Assembly (NCBI RefSeq): GCF_040026395.1
Contig: NZ_CP157278.1
Location: 4,526,001-4,590,000 of the forward strand
Direction of reading: 5' to 3'
Length of the DNA: 64,000 bases
Source: Pedobacter lusitanus
Lineage (GTDB): Bacteria > Bacteroidota > Bacteroidia > Sphingobacteriales > Sphingobacteriaceae
Made by a program: the position numbers and the translations under genes. Shown here in pieces: positions 35,907-44,397 of the stretch. The notes under the pieces were generated by a model. The model saw only the letters and a list, made by a program, of their open reading frames with translations, was not told the origin of the DNA and ran no database searches. Each line of letters opens with the position of its first letter. Position 1 is the first letter of the stretch.

Positions 35907-38111
35907 ATGTTTCATCTCTTTTCTTCCGGCAGAAAATTTCCGTTTTATAAACAACCTGATGCAATGGACTGCGGGCCTGTTTGTCTGAAGATCATTACCG
36001 AGTATTATGGGAAAATTTTTCCGGTTGCTTATTTCAGAAAGCTGTGCAGTATAGGTAAACAGGGGACTACGATGGCCAGCATGATTGAAGCTGCCGGTTT
36101 GCTGGGGTTTAAGACACTGGCAGCAGAATTACCCTATGAACAGCTGGTCAGCAAGGCGCCTTTACCCTGTATTCTCCACTGGGAAAAAGAACATTATGTA
36201 GTTTTATACCGTATTACAGACAAATACGCTTATCTGTCAGATCCTGGGCTGAGCGGAAAAGTAAAAGTACCTGCGGCAGATTTCATCAGATCATGGCAGA
36301 TTAAAGAAGGCAGCCAGACAGGGAGAGTCTTATTGCTGGAAACAACACCTGCTTTTCACGAAAAACAAAGTATAGCAGATAACTCTGCGTCTTTATGGTC
36401 TTTATTGCCTTATCTCCGCTTACACCGAAAAAGCCTGATTCCTGTGGGTATCAGTCTTTTACTGGCCAGTGGTTTCTCTCTGGTTATCCCTTTACTTACC
36501 CAGTTGATTGTTGATAAAGGAATTCATGGTAAAAATACGAACCTGCTTTTCCTGATCTGTATTGGTCAGCTGATGCTGTTTTCAGGAAGAATGCTCATGG
36601 ACTTTCTACGGGCAAGATTACTGTTCAGACTTGGAGCCAGAACCAGTATTATTTTGCTGAAAGAGTTTCTGGCAAAGCTGATGCAGCTTCCTTTTTCTTT
36701 TTTTGATAACCGGCAGGCAGGTGATAATATGCAGCGGGTAAATGATAATCAGCGGGTAGAAGAGTTTCTGACCAATTCACTGATCAGTTTTATTCTTTCT
36801 GCGATTACCCTGGTTGTGCTGGGTGGTGTATTATGTTATTACAACTGGCAGATTTTCCTGATTTTTATTATTGGTGCTGTGGTCAGTGTGACCTGGTCAA
36901 ATTCTTTTAAGCAAAAAAGAAAAATCATTGACCAGAAAAAATTTAAAGTCCTGTCGGCCAATCAGCAATTACTGCTGGAAATTTTTTATGCCATGCAGGA
37001 GATTAAACTTACCGGAAGTGAAAACGAGAAACAGCATATCTGGGAGAATCTGCAGGATCAGTCTTATGAGCTGAAACTTGAAGCATTGCAGCTGGATCAG
37101 CTGATGCAGGGTATCGGTTATTTCATTAATGAAGTTAAAAATGTGCTGATTACCTATGCCGCAGCAATGCTGGTCATTCATGATCAGGTTACTCTGGGCG
37201 GAATGCTGGCTATTACCTATATCTGCGGACAGCTCAATACACCGGTTACACAGCTGGTAGAATTTGCCAGGGTTTCTCAGAATACCAGGTTCAGTTTGCA
37301 GCGGATGGCAGAAGTGCATCAGGAAGCTGTAGAAGATTTTGAAGTAGCGTACCAGCCGGTATCTGCTGTTCCCGAAGATATCAATCTCAGCCAGGTGAGT
37401 TTTCAATACGGAAACAGTCAGGCTCCTTTTGTATTAAAGAATGTCGATCTGTTTATTCCCGCCGGAAAAGTTACGGCCATAGTTGGCATGAGTGGCAGCG
37501 GTAAAACCACGCTGATTAAGCTTTTGCTGAAATTTTATCAGGTCAGCAAAGGCTCCATTACTATAGGAGACCGCTCAGTAGATCAGGTGCACGCCAAACA
37601 ATGGAGAGCAGCCTGTGGCGTGGTGATGCAGGATGGATATGTGTTTATGGATACCATCGCCAATAATATTTTTGCCGGATCAGCTGTCAAAGACGAACAA
37701 AGATTACATGAAGTTTCCAGACTGGCTAATATGCATGACTTTTTTATGTCGATGCCTTTTGGTTATGCTACAGTTGTTGGAAAAGACGGATATGGCCTGA
37801 GCGAAGGACAAAAACAAAGACTTCTGATTGCCCGGCTGATTTATAGAAATCCTGCCTATATCTTTCTGGACGAAGCAACCAATTCGCTGGATGCACATAA
37901 TGAATTATCTATTGTCAATAACCTGAATCATTTCTTTACCGGTAAAACGGTTCTGATTGTTGCGCACAGACTGAGTACGGTGAAGAATGCAGATCAGATT
38001 GTGGTGCTGCACCAGGGAGTGCTGGTTGAAAAAGGGACACATCAGGAGCTTATTGAACTTAAAGGGAACTATTATAAGCTAATTAAAAATCAATTGGAAT
38101 TGAGTAAGTAA
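35907..38111 (+). CDS. lanT: C39-peptidase ABC exporter (LanT-type)
   Basis: A bifunctional exporter, 734 aa from ATG 35907 (MFHLFSSGRKF); a TTG at 35853 lies inside the operator region and is rejected. The C39 peptidase domain (1-150) has Cys22 (DAMDCGPVCL), His96 (KEHYVVLY) and Asp112 (LSDPGLS). Six membrane segments occupy about 180-440. The ATPase has Walker A VGMSGSGKTTLIK, signature LSEGQKQRLLIARL and Walker B YIFLDEATNSLD. It should cut the precursor after its Gly-Gly and move the modified peptide to the periplasm. C39 exporters are typical of class II lantibiotics; pairing with LanB/LanC is a known Bacteroidetes arrangement. No HlyD- or TolC-type partner is encoded nearby. First gene of the operon, 16 bp before LanB1. 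Confidence 0.94.
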   Translation: MFHLFSSGRKFPFYKQPDAMDCGPVCLKIITEYYGKIFPVAYFRKLCSIGKQGTTMASMIEAAGLLGFKTLAAELPYEQLVSKAPLPCILHWEKEHYVVLYRITDKYAYLSDPGLSGKVKVPAADFIRSWQIKEGSQTGRVLLLETTPAFHEKQSIADNSASLWSLLPYLRLHRKSLIPVGISLLLASGFSLVIPLLTQLIVDKGIHGKNTNLLFLICIGQLMLFSGRMLMDFLRARLLFRLGARTSIILLKEFLAKLMQLPFSFFDNRQAGDNMQRVNDNQRVEEFLTNSLISFILSAITLVVLGGVLCYYNWQIFLIFIIGAVVSVTWSNSFKQKRKIIDQKKFKVLSANQQLLLEIFYAMQEIKLTGSENEKQHIWENLQDQSYELKLEALQLDQLMQGIGYFINEVKNVLITYAAAMLVIHDQVTLGGMLAITYICGQLNTPVTQLVEFARVSQNTRFSLQRMAEVHQEAVEDFEVAYQPVSAVPEDINLSQVSFQYGNSQAPFVLKNVDLFIPAGKVTAIVGMSGSGKTTLIKLLLKFYQVSKGSITIGDRSVDQVHAKQWRAACGVVMQDGYVFMDTIANNIFAGSAVKDEQRLHEVSRLANMHDFFMSMPFGYATVVGKDGYGLSEGQKQRLLIARLIYRNPAYIFLDEATNSLDAHNELSIVNNLNHFFTGKTVLIVAHRLSTVKNADQIVVLHQGVLVEKGTHQELIELKGNYYKLIKNQLELSK

Positions 38112-38127
38112 TCTAAATAAATAACAG

Positions 38128-40839
38128 ATGAGCATTGAGATATTTCCACATTCTTTAGTCAGATATGCCGGTATGGGCTACCAGGTTTTTGATTCCTTTA
38201 AACTGGAAGAATCAAAAGGAATACTGCAAAAAGATCATCGCATGAAAGATGCCAGAACAAGATTAAAAACGTTGATCTGTGATGCATTATTTGACCTGAT
38301 TACTATTCAGAGCGATGATATGATCAGACAGCAGCTGATTAATCTTAAAAGACAGGTCTTTAACGATAAAAAAATATATCCGCAGAAACTGGAAGAACTG
38401 GGCGGTATTTTTCCTGCTGATCTGGAAAGGGATCTGCAGAATTATATGCAGGTCATGCAAAATATGGAGACTTTTCATCAGACCAATACGCTGAATTATC
38501 AGAAACTGATGATTCAGCATAGCCGGAAGCTGCAATCACTGGCTATGGATGCAAACCTGCAGAACGGATTGCTTTTATCAAGCCCGGTTTTGCTCGAACA
38601 GTTATCCGCTTATGCGAGTAAAGAACCTTCATCTTTCAGACAGAAGGAATTCAGAATAGAATTCAGTTTGCTACGCTATCTGACCAGGATGTGTTTTAAG
38701 ACTTCTCCCTTCAGTACTTTTACCTATACCGGAATTATGCAGTTATCAGGTAAGGGGGCAAAGGTTCCTCTGGCAGCAGCCAAAGAAGTGAAAAACAGCC
38801 TGAAACTCAATAACGCTTTATTCGAATACCTGAAGTCTATCCTGATCCATCATCCCCGTATCAATGAATTACTGACGGTAAGAATAAATAAAACAGCTGT
38901 GATCAGGGATCAGAAAATACATTTTCTGGTTAATTTCAATAATATAGAATCTTTTCAGCAGTTGTCTGCATCAGGATTACAGCTGCTGGTATTTCAGTAC
39001 TTAAAAACCAGCACTGATTCCATCTCAGTTAAGGAGCTGACAGCTAACCTGTCGGATGCTGTTGAGGAGGCCAGTTACAACTCAATTAAAGCTTATCTGT
39101 TTAAACTGGTTGCTGCCGGTTTACTGGAACTGGGGATGGAGACATCGGGCATAGATCCCGACTGGGATCATAAATTGTTGAAATTCTTTATGCAAATGGA
39201 GACCAGTGAACCGGCTGTACTGCAGATAATTTATTTATTTAAACAATTACAGCAATATCAGCTGGCCTATGCAGCAGGTGATACCGCAAAGCGAAAAGTT
39301 ATTTTAGGTAATGCAGAAAAAGTAGTGGAAGATGTCTTTGAGAAACTGCAGCATGAAGCCGGACTGCCCATATCCGGTAAGGATAAAGACAAAGTAAAAA
39401 CATTTCCTGCTACCGGGATCTTTGAAACCACGAATTTTATGCCACATCATTTTTCAGGCAGACAGTTGTTTTATGAAGATTGTTATACACCCGAAAAAGA
39501 AGTGCTGGAAGATGGCTTACTCCAGGATTTTACGGCAAAAACTGATCAGCTGCTGAATCATCTGCTTCCACTGGATTTATTAAAAAAAGAACGGGAAAAA
39601 ATGGTTAGTTTTTTCCTGACACAGTATGCAGCCGGAGCGGAAGTAAAAGTCATTGATTTTTATCAGGCTTATTATTTTCATGTTAAAAAACCTGAAAAAG
39701 AAAAAGCCGCAAAAGAAGGTCCTCTGGTACAGGATTCAGGAGACTGGGAGAAAAAAGTGAGTGCAAAACTGACCACTATGACCCAGCATAAACCAAATAT
39801 GCTGAACCTGCGGAATGAATTTTTTGCCGGGCTGTCCGAATCAGAATCGCTCGGTACACCAGAACATTATTCCAGGGGGCTTTTTGTTCAGTTTTATAAA
39901 GGAAAACTGACAAGAGAACAGGAAAATAAGGAACATGTTTTTGGAGTCATTAATACCGTCCTGCCCGGAATGGGAAAAGTAAGCGGCAGATTTTTATCCC
40001 TGTTTGCGCCGGATATTACTTCTGATTTTATCCGGTATAATACACAGCTCCATCCCGGAATGCTCAAAGTAGAATTAAATGATGCGTCGAGTTTTAATGC
40101 AAATATTCATCCGTCTTTATTAACACGTGAACTGGCTCTGCCCGGTGGAAATAAAAGTTATCCTGAAAAACAGCAGATCCCCGTTGATGAGCTTGCTGTA
40201 GGTTATGATTCAAAAACCGGTTCACTGAAACTTACTTATCAGGATGATCAGGTGTTTACCTATGACCTTTGTCTGGAATCTTTTTACAACCGTTCCAATC
40301 TTTACCAGTTAATGGCTCATTTTAATCAGGAAACCAAACTTTCTCTACAGCCATTTATCAATCTGGTAGATGCCTGTTATCTGAATATCGAAGAAGAACA
40401 GGAACATGAAATAGAATCCCTGCCAAGGATTACCTATGAAAACACAGTTATTCTCAGAAGAAGAACCTGGCGGGTAAAGACAGCTGCTGTGCCAGTACAG
40501 CAAGCCTCAGAGACTGCTTACGATTATTTTATCCGTATTAATGTATGGCGCAGTCAGCATGGAATTCCGGTTAATATATTTTTATTTCTCAGGAAGAGAT
40601 CCTTCGTAATTAAACCTGCTGCACAGACAAAAGATAAAAAAGACGGGTTAAGCGATGACTATAAACCTCAGTTTATTTCTTTTGAGCAGCCCCTTCTGGT
40701 AGAAATGTTTAAACGTTTACTGGCCAGGGCGGGGGATTACCTGATTATAGAAGAAATGCTCCCGGCAACTGATCACACCGAAAAATCCGGTCATTATGAA
40801 CCTGTAAAAGAATACCTGCTGCAATGGTACAAGTATTAA
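38128..40839 (+). CDS. lanB: Lanthipeptide dehydratase, glutamylation part (split LanB)
   Basis: A 903-aa protein of the lantibiotic dehydratase N-terminal family. The family opening SLVRYAGMGYQVFD, the core FRIEFSLLRYLTRMCFKTSPFSTFT (split after RYLT) and later LNLRNEFFAG, RGLFVQFYKG and a C-terminal VNIFLFLRKRSFVIKP segment are recognisable. It would activate Ser and Thr of the precursor by glutamyl transfer from Glu-tRNA. The elimination domain is missing from this chain and encoded by the next gene 3 bp on. At 903 residues it is longer than the corresponding part of NisB, with an extra segment near 480-560. Split LanB is known from pinensin-type loci of Chitinophaga. Confidence 0.88.
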   Translation: MSIEIFPHSLVRYAGMGYQVFDSFKLEESKGILQKDHRMKDARTRLKTLICDALFDLITIQSDDMIRQQLINLKRQVFNDKKIYPQKLEELGGIFPADLERDLQNYMQVMQNMETFHQTNTLNYQKLMIQHSRKLQSLAMDANLQNGLLLSSPVLLEQLSAYASKEPSSFRQKEFRIEFSLLRYLTRMCFKTSPFSTFTYTGIMQLSGKGAKVPLAAAKEVKNSLKLNNALFEYLKSILIHHPRINELLTVRINKTAVIRDQKIHFLVNFNNIESFQQLSASGLQLLVFQYLKTSTDSISVKELTANLSDAVEEASYNSIKAYLFKLVAAGLLELGMETSGIDPDWDHKLLKFFMQMETSEPAVLQIIYLFKQLQQYQLAYAAGDTAKRKVILGNAEKVVEDVFEKLQHEAGLPISGKDKDKVKTFPATGIFETTNFMPHHFSGRQLFYEDCYTPEKEVLEDGLLQDFTAKTDQLLNHLLPLDLLKKEREKMVSFFLTQYAAGAEVKVIDFYQAYYFHVKKPEKEKAAKEGPLVQDSGDWEKKVSAKLTTMTQHKPNMLNLRNEFFAGLSESESLGTPEHYSRGLFVQFYKGKLTREQENKEHVFGVINTVLPGMGKVSGRFLSLFAPDITSDFIRYNTQLHPGMLKVELNDASSFNANIHPSLLTRELALPGGNKSYPEKQQIPVDELAVGYDSKTGSLKLTYQDDQVFTYDLCLESFYNRSNLYQLMAHFNQETKLSLQPFINLVDACYLNIEEEQEHEIESLPRITYENTVILRRRTWRVKTAAVPVQQASETAYDYFIRINVWRSQHGIPVNIFLFLRKRSFVIKPAAQTKDKKDGLSDDYKPQFISFEQPLLVEMFKRLLARAGDYLIIEEMLPATDHTEKSGHYEPVKEYLLQWYKY

Positions 40840-40842
40840 TCT

Positions 40843-41760
40843 ATGGCGTTACAAAATTATAATCCAATAAACAATCAATGGTTTGCCACTTACCTGTTTT
40901 ATCCGGGGGATCTGGATCTGATGTTAAAAGAGCTTGTGACTCCGTTTATCCGGGATTTTATCCCCGCTGAGCAGGAAAACGTTTACTACTTTTTTATTCG
41001 CTACTGGGAGAATGGAAATCATATCAGATTAAGAATCAATGCAGATATTCAATTGCAGGAGGTGCTGGCCAAAGAATTAAAGAAAAGAGCCAATGCATTT
41101 TTTGCTCAGTATCCGGCATTAAATAAATCCGGGGTGTTCCCGGAAGAAGTTTTATTCGCGGATCACTATGTGCAGTTTGCTGCTTATGAACCCGAAATTG
41201 AGCGTTATGGTAACCGGCAAAGTATGCCCTGGGCTGAAACACATTTCTATAAATCGTCTGCTTTTATTTTAAACTGGATAAATACCAGAAAACCGGGAGC
41301 TTCTGTCCTTATACAGGCTTTGCAGCTGCATCTGATTCTGCTGGCTGCAACCGGCTGGGAAATCCCGCAGCTGCTTGCCGTTTGTAATCTTTTTATCGAT
41401 GGATGGCTGCCCCGTCTTTATTTCCCCGAAGCAGCTAAACAGATGCAGAGAATACAGTGGTTAAAAGAATTTGAGCGCTCTTTTAACAGGACAAAAGAGC
41501 TTATTTTGCCGGCTTCGCGGGATTTCTGGGAAACACTGATCAGTGGAACCGCAGATAAAAATGTGCAGGATCTGGCTGATGCAAATGGCCTGATTCTTCA
41601 AAACTATCTGTCAGCAGGTTTTACCGAAGTGAAACTTGCAGAGATTATCACCAGTATGATGCATATGAATAATAACCGTCTGGGGATTTCCAATTACGAA
41701 GAAGCCTATGGAATGTATTGTACAGGCCGGTGTCTTGAATTTATAGCTCAACTTAAATAA
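40843..41760 (+). CDS. Lanthipeptide dehydratase, elimination part (split LanB)
   Basis: A 305-aa stand-alone SpaB_C / thiopeptide-type biosynthesis protein. It has the start typical for the domain (QWFATYLFYPGDLDLMLKEL), YYFFIRYWENGNHIRLRI, where the HxRxR block binds the glutamylated substrate, and an end with MMHMNNNRLGISNYEE, which carries the catalytic His/Arg region. It removes glutamate to leave dehydroalanine or dehydrobutyrine. It lies 3 bp after LanB1 and 6 bp before LanC, so the three are translated together. Confidence 0.87.
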   Translation: MALQNYNPINNQWFATYLFYPGDLDLMLKELVTPFIRDFIPAEQENVYYFFIRYWENGNHIRLRINADIQLQEVLAKELKKRANAFFAQYPALNKSGVFPEEVLFADHYVQFAAYEPEIERYGNRQSMPWAETHFYKSSAFILNWINTRKPGASVLIQALQLHLILLAATGWEIPQLLAVCNLFIDGWLPRLYFPEAAKQMQRIQWLKEFERSFNRTKELILPASRDFWETLISGTADKNVQDLADANGLILQNYLSAGFTEVKLAEIITSMMHMNNNRLGISNYEEAYGMYCTGRCLEFIAQLK

Positions 41761-41766
41761 AAATGC

Positions 41767-43719
41767 ATGACCTCATTTACCCGTTTACAAATCAGTAGCA
41801 TTCATGAGCAATTAGCACTGGTCAAAAAAGATTTATTGGCTTCCTCATCCAGAGATAAGCAGGGATTGTACTGGCAAAGCCCGTATTATGAAACCACAGA
41901 TCGGTTTGCTTTTAAAACCACTATAGATATTTTTAATGGAAACAGTGGTATTGCATTGTTTTATATCAGCCTTTTTGAATTTTCAGGTGACAGGGAAGAG
42001 CTGGAGAAGGCAGCTGCGATTATGGATAAAGTTCTGCAGTCGGAAGATGTTTTAAAACCCCGTTCATTTGGTTTTTATACCGGCTTAACCGGAGTAGCTT
42101 ATGTCTGTATTAAACTTTATGAACTCGGTAAAGATGAAAAATATCTGCAGAGTGCATCGCGTTTAATGCTTGGTTTTCAGGAAAATATTGTTAATCTGAC
42201 TATTAAGGCCGATTTGTTAAGCGGATATTCCGGCAGTTTACTGGTTTTTACTTTGTTGTATCATCATCTCGGTTCAAAAAAGCTGTTAGCTGTGGTACAT
42301 CAGTTAATTGACAGGGTAATTAACGAAGCCAGAATTTCTGAGGCCGGGCTGAAATGGGATTATAACCAGTCAAAATCTGCTTTTGATAGCCTGGCAGGAT
42401 TTTCTCATGGTGCCTCAGGCATTGCCTATGCTTTGATGCAGGTGGGCAATTATTTTAAAAATGACGGACTTATTTATCTTGCAGAAGAAGCTTTAGCTTA
42501 TGAAATGCAGTATTTCCATGCTGAATCCGGAAACTGGCTGGATCTGAGACTAGGTAAATACAGACTCAGTCTGCCTGATGCCCACCGCTGGGATCTGAAT
42601 ATTTTTCTGCCGGAGATGAAAAAGGTAAATTCCTGGGCCCATGGTGCGGGTGGGATAGGGCTGGCAAGATTGTATGCCTATGAACTGACAGGCAAAAAAA
42701 TGTACTTTAAACAGTGCCAGCTGGTACTGGAAAGATGTTTAAAAGACCTGAAAAATATGGACAGGACTGATTTTACGCTTTGCAGTGGTTATATAGGTAT
42801 ACTGCCCTTTTTATCAAAGTTTTCTGCAATTACCGGGGTTGATTACAAAGAAATAATTACCTCAGTGACCGAAAGGGCAAAAGATCTGTACGAAAAGAAA
42901 AAAAGTTATAATACCTATATCGGTGCCGGATCTTTTGATTATGGTCTTTTATCCGGTAAAGCCGGTGTAGGATATATGCTTCTGCAATTGCTGAATCGAA
43001 AAAAAGACAGTGCAGTTTATCCCGTTTTGCCCAAAAACGAAAAGATAACGCCAGTGGTGGATCGTCATAGCAAACAAACTATTCAGCAACAAATATTTTC
43101 CGGCCATTATGCTAAAACTATCCGTCTGCTGAATGAAACTGCGCCTGGTTTATTGTCTGAACTGCGGGCAGAAGATATAAATGAATTTGAGCAGCAGGTT
43201 TGTCAGCTGATCAGCCGGTTACCGGAAGCTAAAAATTCAGCTGTTGCCGAAATGTTTGATTTTGAGCATAAAATGGCTGTTCGGTGGAAATTACATAAAG
43301 GTCATCTCTGTTATCAGAAAAAGAATGAATTTATTCTGGAAGAGGTTAAACGCTGGTGTGTGGTTACTGATCAGGAATTATACAGTTTGTCGTTACAATT
43401 ATATGATCATGTAAGTTTTTATGCACTGAGTTTCCGGCTTAAAGAACTTTTGGCATTGACACAACCTTATCAGGCTGTATTATTTGTTTCAGAACAGCAT
43501 GGTGTGAATACAGTTTATATCGGACAGCTCAGTGCGCTGATTACCGGTCATCTTGATCAGCAACCCATGACAGGGGACAAACTGATCAGATTGATACTGG
43601 ACATGTTTTCGGCAAGTGAAAGTCTGATTGCTGAAACAACTGTGCTGCGGGAAAGAATCATCCTGCAAATCAGATCACTGCTCATCAGTGGGATTATTGG
43701 TGTTAAAGAGAAAGCATAA
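41767..43719 (+). CDS. lanC: LanC-like cyclase with altered zinc site and C-terminal extension
   Basis: A 650-aa protein; residues about 45-410 form the LanC alpha-barrel with repeated GxxG turns: NGNSGIALFY, SGYSGSLLVF, SHGASGIAYA (His214, like NisC His212), SWAHGAGGIG, LCSGYIGI and LSGKAGVGY. NisC binds zinc through Cys284, Cys330 and His331. Here the matching positions are Ala291 (WAHG), Cys339 (LCSG) and Ser340, so two ligands are missing; His292 next to Ala291 could take part instead. Residues about 415-650 form an extension with no Cys/His cluster that I do not recognise. It should close thioether rings between dehydro-residues and the precursor's Cys. The gene ends at a terminator shared with the precursor. 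Confidence 0.85.
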   Translation: MTSFTRLQISSIHEQLALVKKDLLASSSRDKQGLYWQSPYYETTDRFAFKTTIDIFNGNSGIALFYISLFEFSGDREELEKAAAIMDKVLQSEDVLKPRSFGFYTGLTGVAYVCIKLYELGKDEKYLQSASRLMLGFQENIVNLTIKADLLSGYSGSLLVFTLLYHHLGSKKLLAVVHQLIDRVINEARISEAGLKWDYNQSKSAFDSLAGFSHGASGIAYALMQVGNYFKNDGLIYLAEEALAYEMQYFHAESGNWLDLRLGKYRLSLPDAHRWDLNIFLPEMKKVNSWAHGAGGIGLARLYAYELTGKKMYFKQCQLVLERCLKDLKNMDRTDFTLCSGYIGILPFLSKFSAITGVDYKEIITSVTERAKDLYEKKKSYNTYIGAGSFDYGLLSGKAGVGYMLLQLLNRKKDSAVYPVLPKNEKITPVVDRHSKQTIQQQIFSGHYAKTIRLLNETAPGLLSELRAEDINEFEQQVCQLISRLPEAKNSAVAEMFDFEHKMAVRWKLHKGHLCYQKKNEFILEEVKRWCVVTDQELYSLSLQLYDHVSFYALSFRLKELLALTQPYQAVLFVSEQHGVNTVYIGQLSALITGHLDQQPMTGDKLIRLILDMFSASESLIAETTVLRERIILQIRSLLISGIIGVKEKA

Positions 43720-43751
43720 AAAAAGGGATCGTTTTACCGACCCCTTTTTTT
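43718..43751. terminator. Bidirectional terminator between lanC and precursor
   Basis: Seven A and GGG..TCG on the left pair with CGA..CCC and seven T on the right, with one mismatch and a 6-nt loop. It serves both converging transcripts. Confidence 0.85.
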
Positions 43752-43772
43752 AGACTATTGGATTGATTTAAA

Positions 43773-43964
43773 CTAGCAAATAACCGTTGTACACTTAATT
43801 GCAGGTGTATGGTGATCATCTGTAGGCTCTGTGTGCGTAGGCTCTGATACGTTTCCTAATCCGCCTGATAAACGCATTGCAACTTCACTGTCGATACTTG
43901 TTACAAAACTCTCTAATTGAAGATCTTCAAGATTTAACTTGATTTTTTCTGATTGATTTTTCAT
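43773..43964 (-). CDS. lanA: Class I lanthipeptide precursor (pinensin-like leader)
   Basis: A 63-aa peptide on the strand opposite the modification genes. Residues 1-35 are a leader: the recognition part LNLEDLQLESFVTSID resembles leaders of Bacteroidetes class I (pinensin-type) precursors, and RLSGG is a double-Gly site for the C39 exporter. The predicted 28-residue core has one Ser and six Thr and only two Cys, both near the end (AIKCTTVIC). Its middle is rich in acidic residues and His (THTEPTDDHHTP), rather than cationic or hydrophobic as in most lantibiotics. Likely rings join Thr18 to Cys23 and Thr24 or Thr25 to Cys28 of the core. The precursor has its own promoter with the shared dyad. 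Confidence 0.88.
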   Translation of the reverse strand: MKNQSEKIKLNLEDLQLESFVTSIDSEVAMRLSGGLGNVSEPTHTEPTDDHHTPAIKCTTVIC

Positions 43965-44022
43965 AAGATTCTATTAAGTGTAATAATGCCTACTGTGATA
44001 ACGGGTTTTTGGCTTATCCCCG

Positions 44023-44066
44023 GTTGCAACGGTGCTAAGATAGTTATTTGCAACATAGTTGCAAAA
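44023..44066 (-). promoter_or_regulatory. Precursor promoter with operator dyad
   Basis: On the minus strand, TTTG (44065-44062), 19 nt, then TATCTTAG (44042-44035) fits the Bacteroidetes promoter with one mismatch in the -7 element. A perfect dyad TTTGCAAC-N3-GTTGCAAA occupies 44047-44065, covering the -33 element and the spacer; a further half-site GTTGCAAC lies at 44023-44030. The predicted leader is about 60 nt. Confidence 0.65.
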
Positions 44067-44196
44067 CTTATTTAAGAAAATTAGTATAAATTTTTAAGCA
44101 GTAGAAAAAGAGGCTTAAAACCAGGAGCTATAGAAAGAAGAATGCTAGGAAGAGGATATTGGACGGGTAATTAACAGGATTGCAGCGGGACGTATA

Positions 44197-44263
44197 GAAG
44201 TCGGAGTTGGTATAGGGTTGGTATACCCCCAGGGTATACCAACCCTATACCAACTCCGACTTC
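44197..44263. repeat. Perfect 32-bp inverted repeat with 3-nt loop
   Basis: The arms 44197-44228 and 44232-44263 are exactly complementary around CCA. Each arm holds two TTGGTATA repeats 11 bp apart, so four copies in total. No T-run follows on either strand. It lies 135 bp beyond the stop of the PepSY gene and 130 bp upstream of the precursor promoter; the remainder of 43965-44397 holds no gene. It could be a strong RNA hairpin, a protein-binding array or a small mobile palindrome. Confidence 0.9.
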
Positions 44264-44397
44264 CTGCAGCACCTGAACGTGACAAATTTTAAGCGACCGA
44301 ACAGCCAGGTAAGTCCCTGGCGCTATCGCATAATAATACTACCTGACACTTATTTTTAAGCATCAGATAACTGTATCCGGAAATATTGTGTTGTAAT

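Noticed and set aside
43965..44397. Search for a second lanthipeptide precursor in the gap
   Set aside because: No frame with a leader-like segment, Gly-Gly and Cys was found on either strand; only one precursor is supported.
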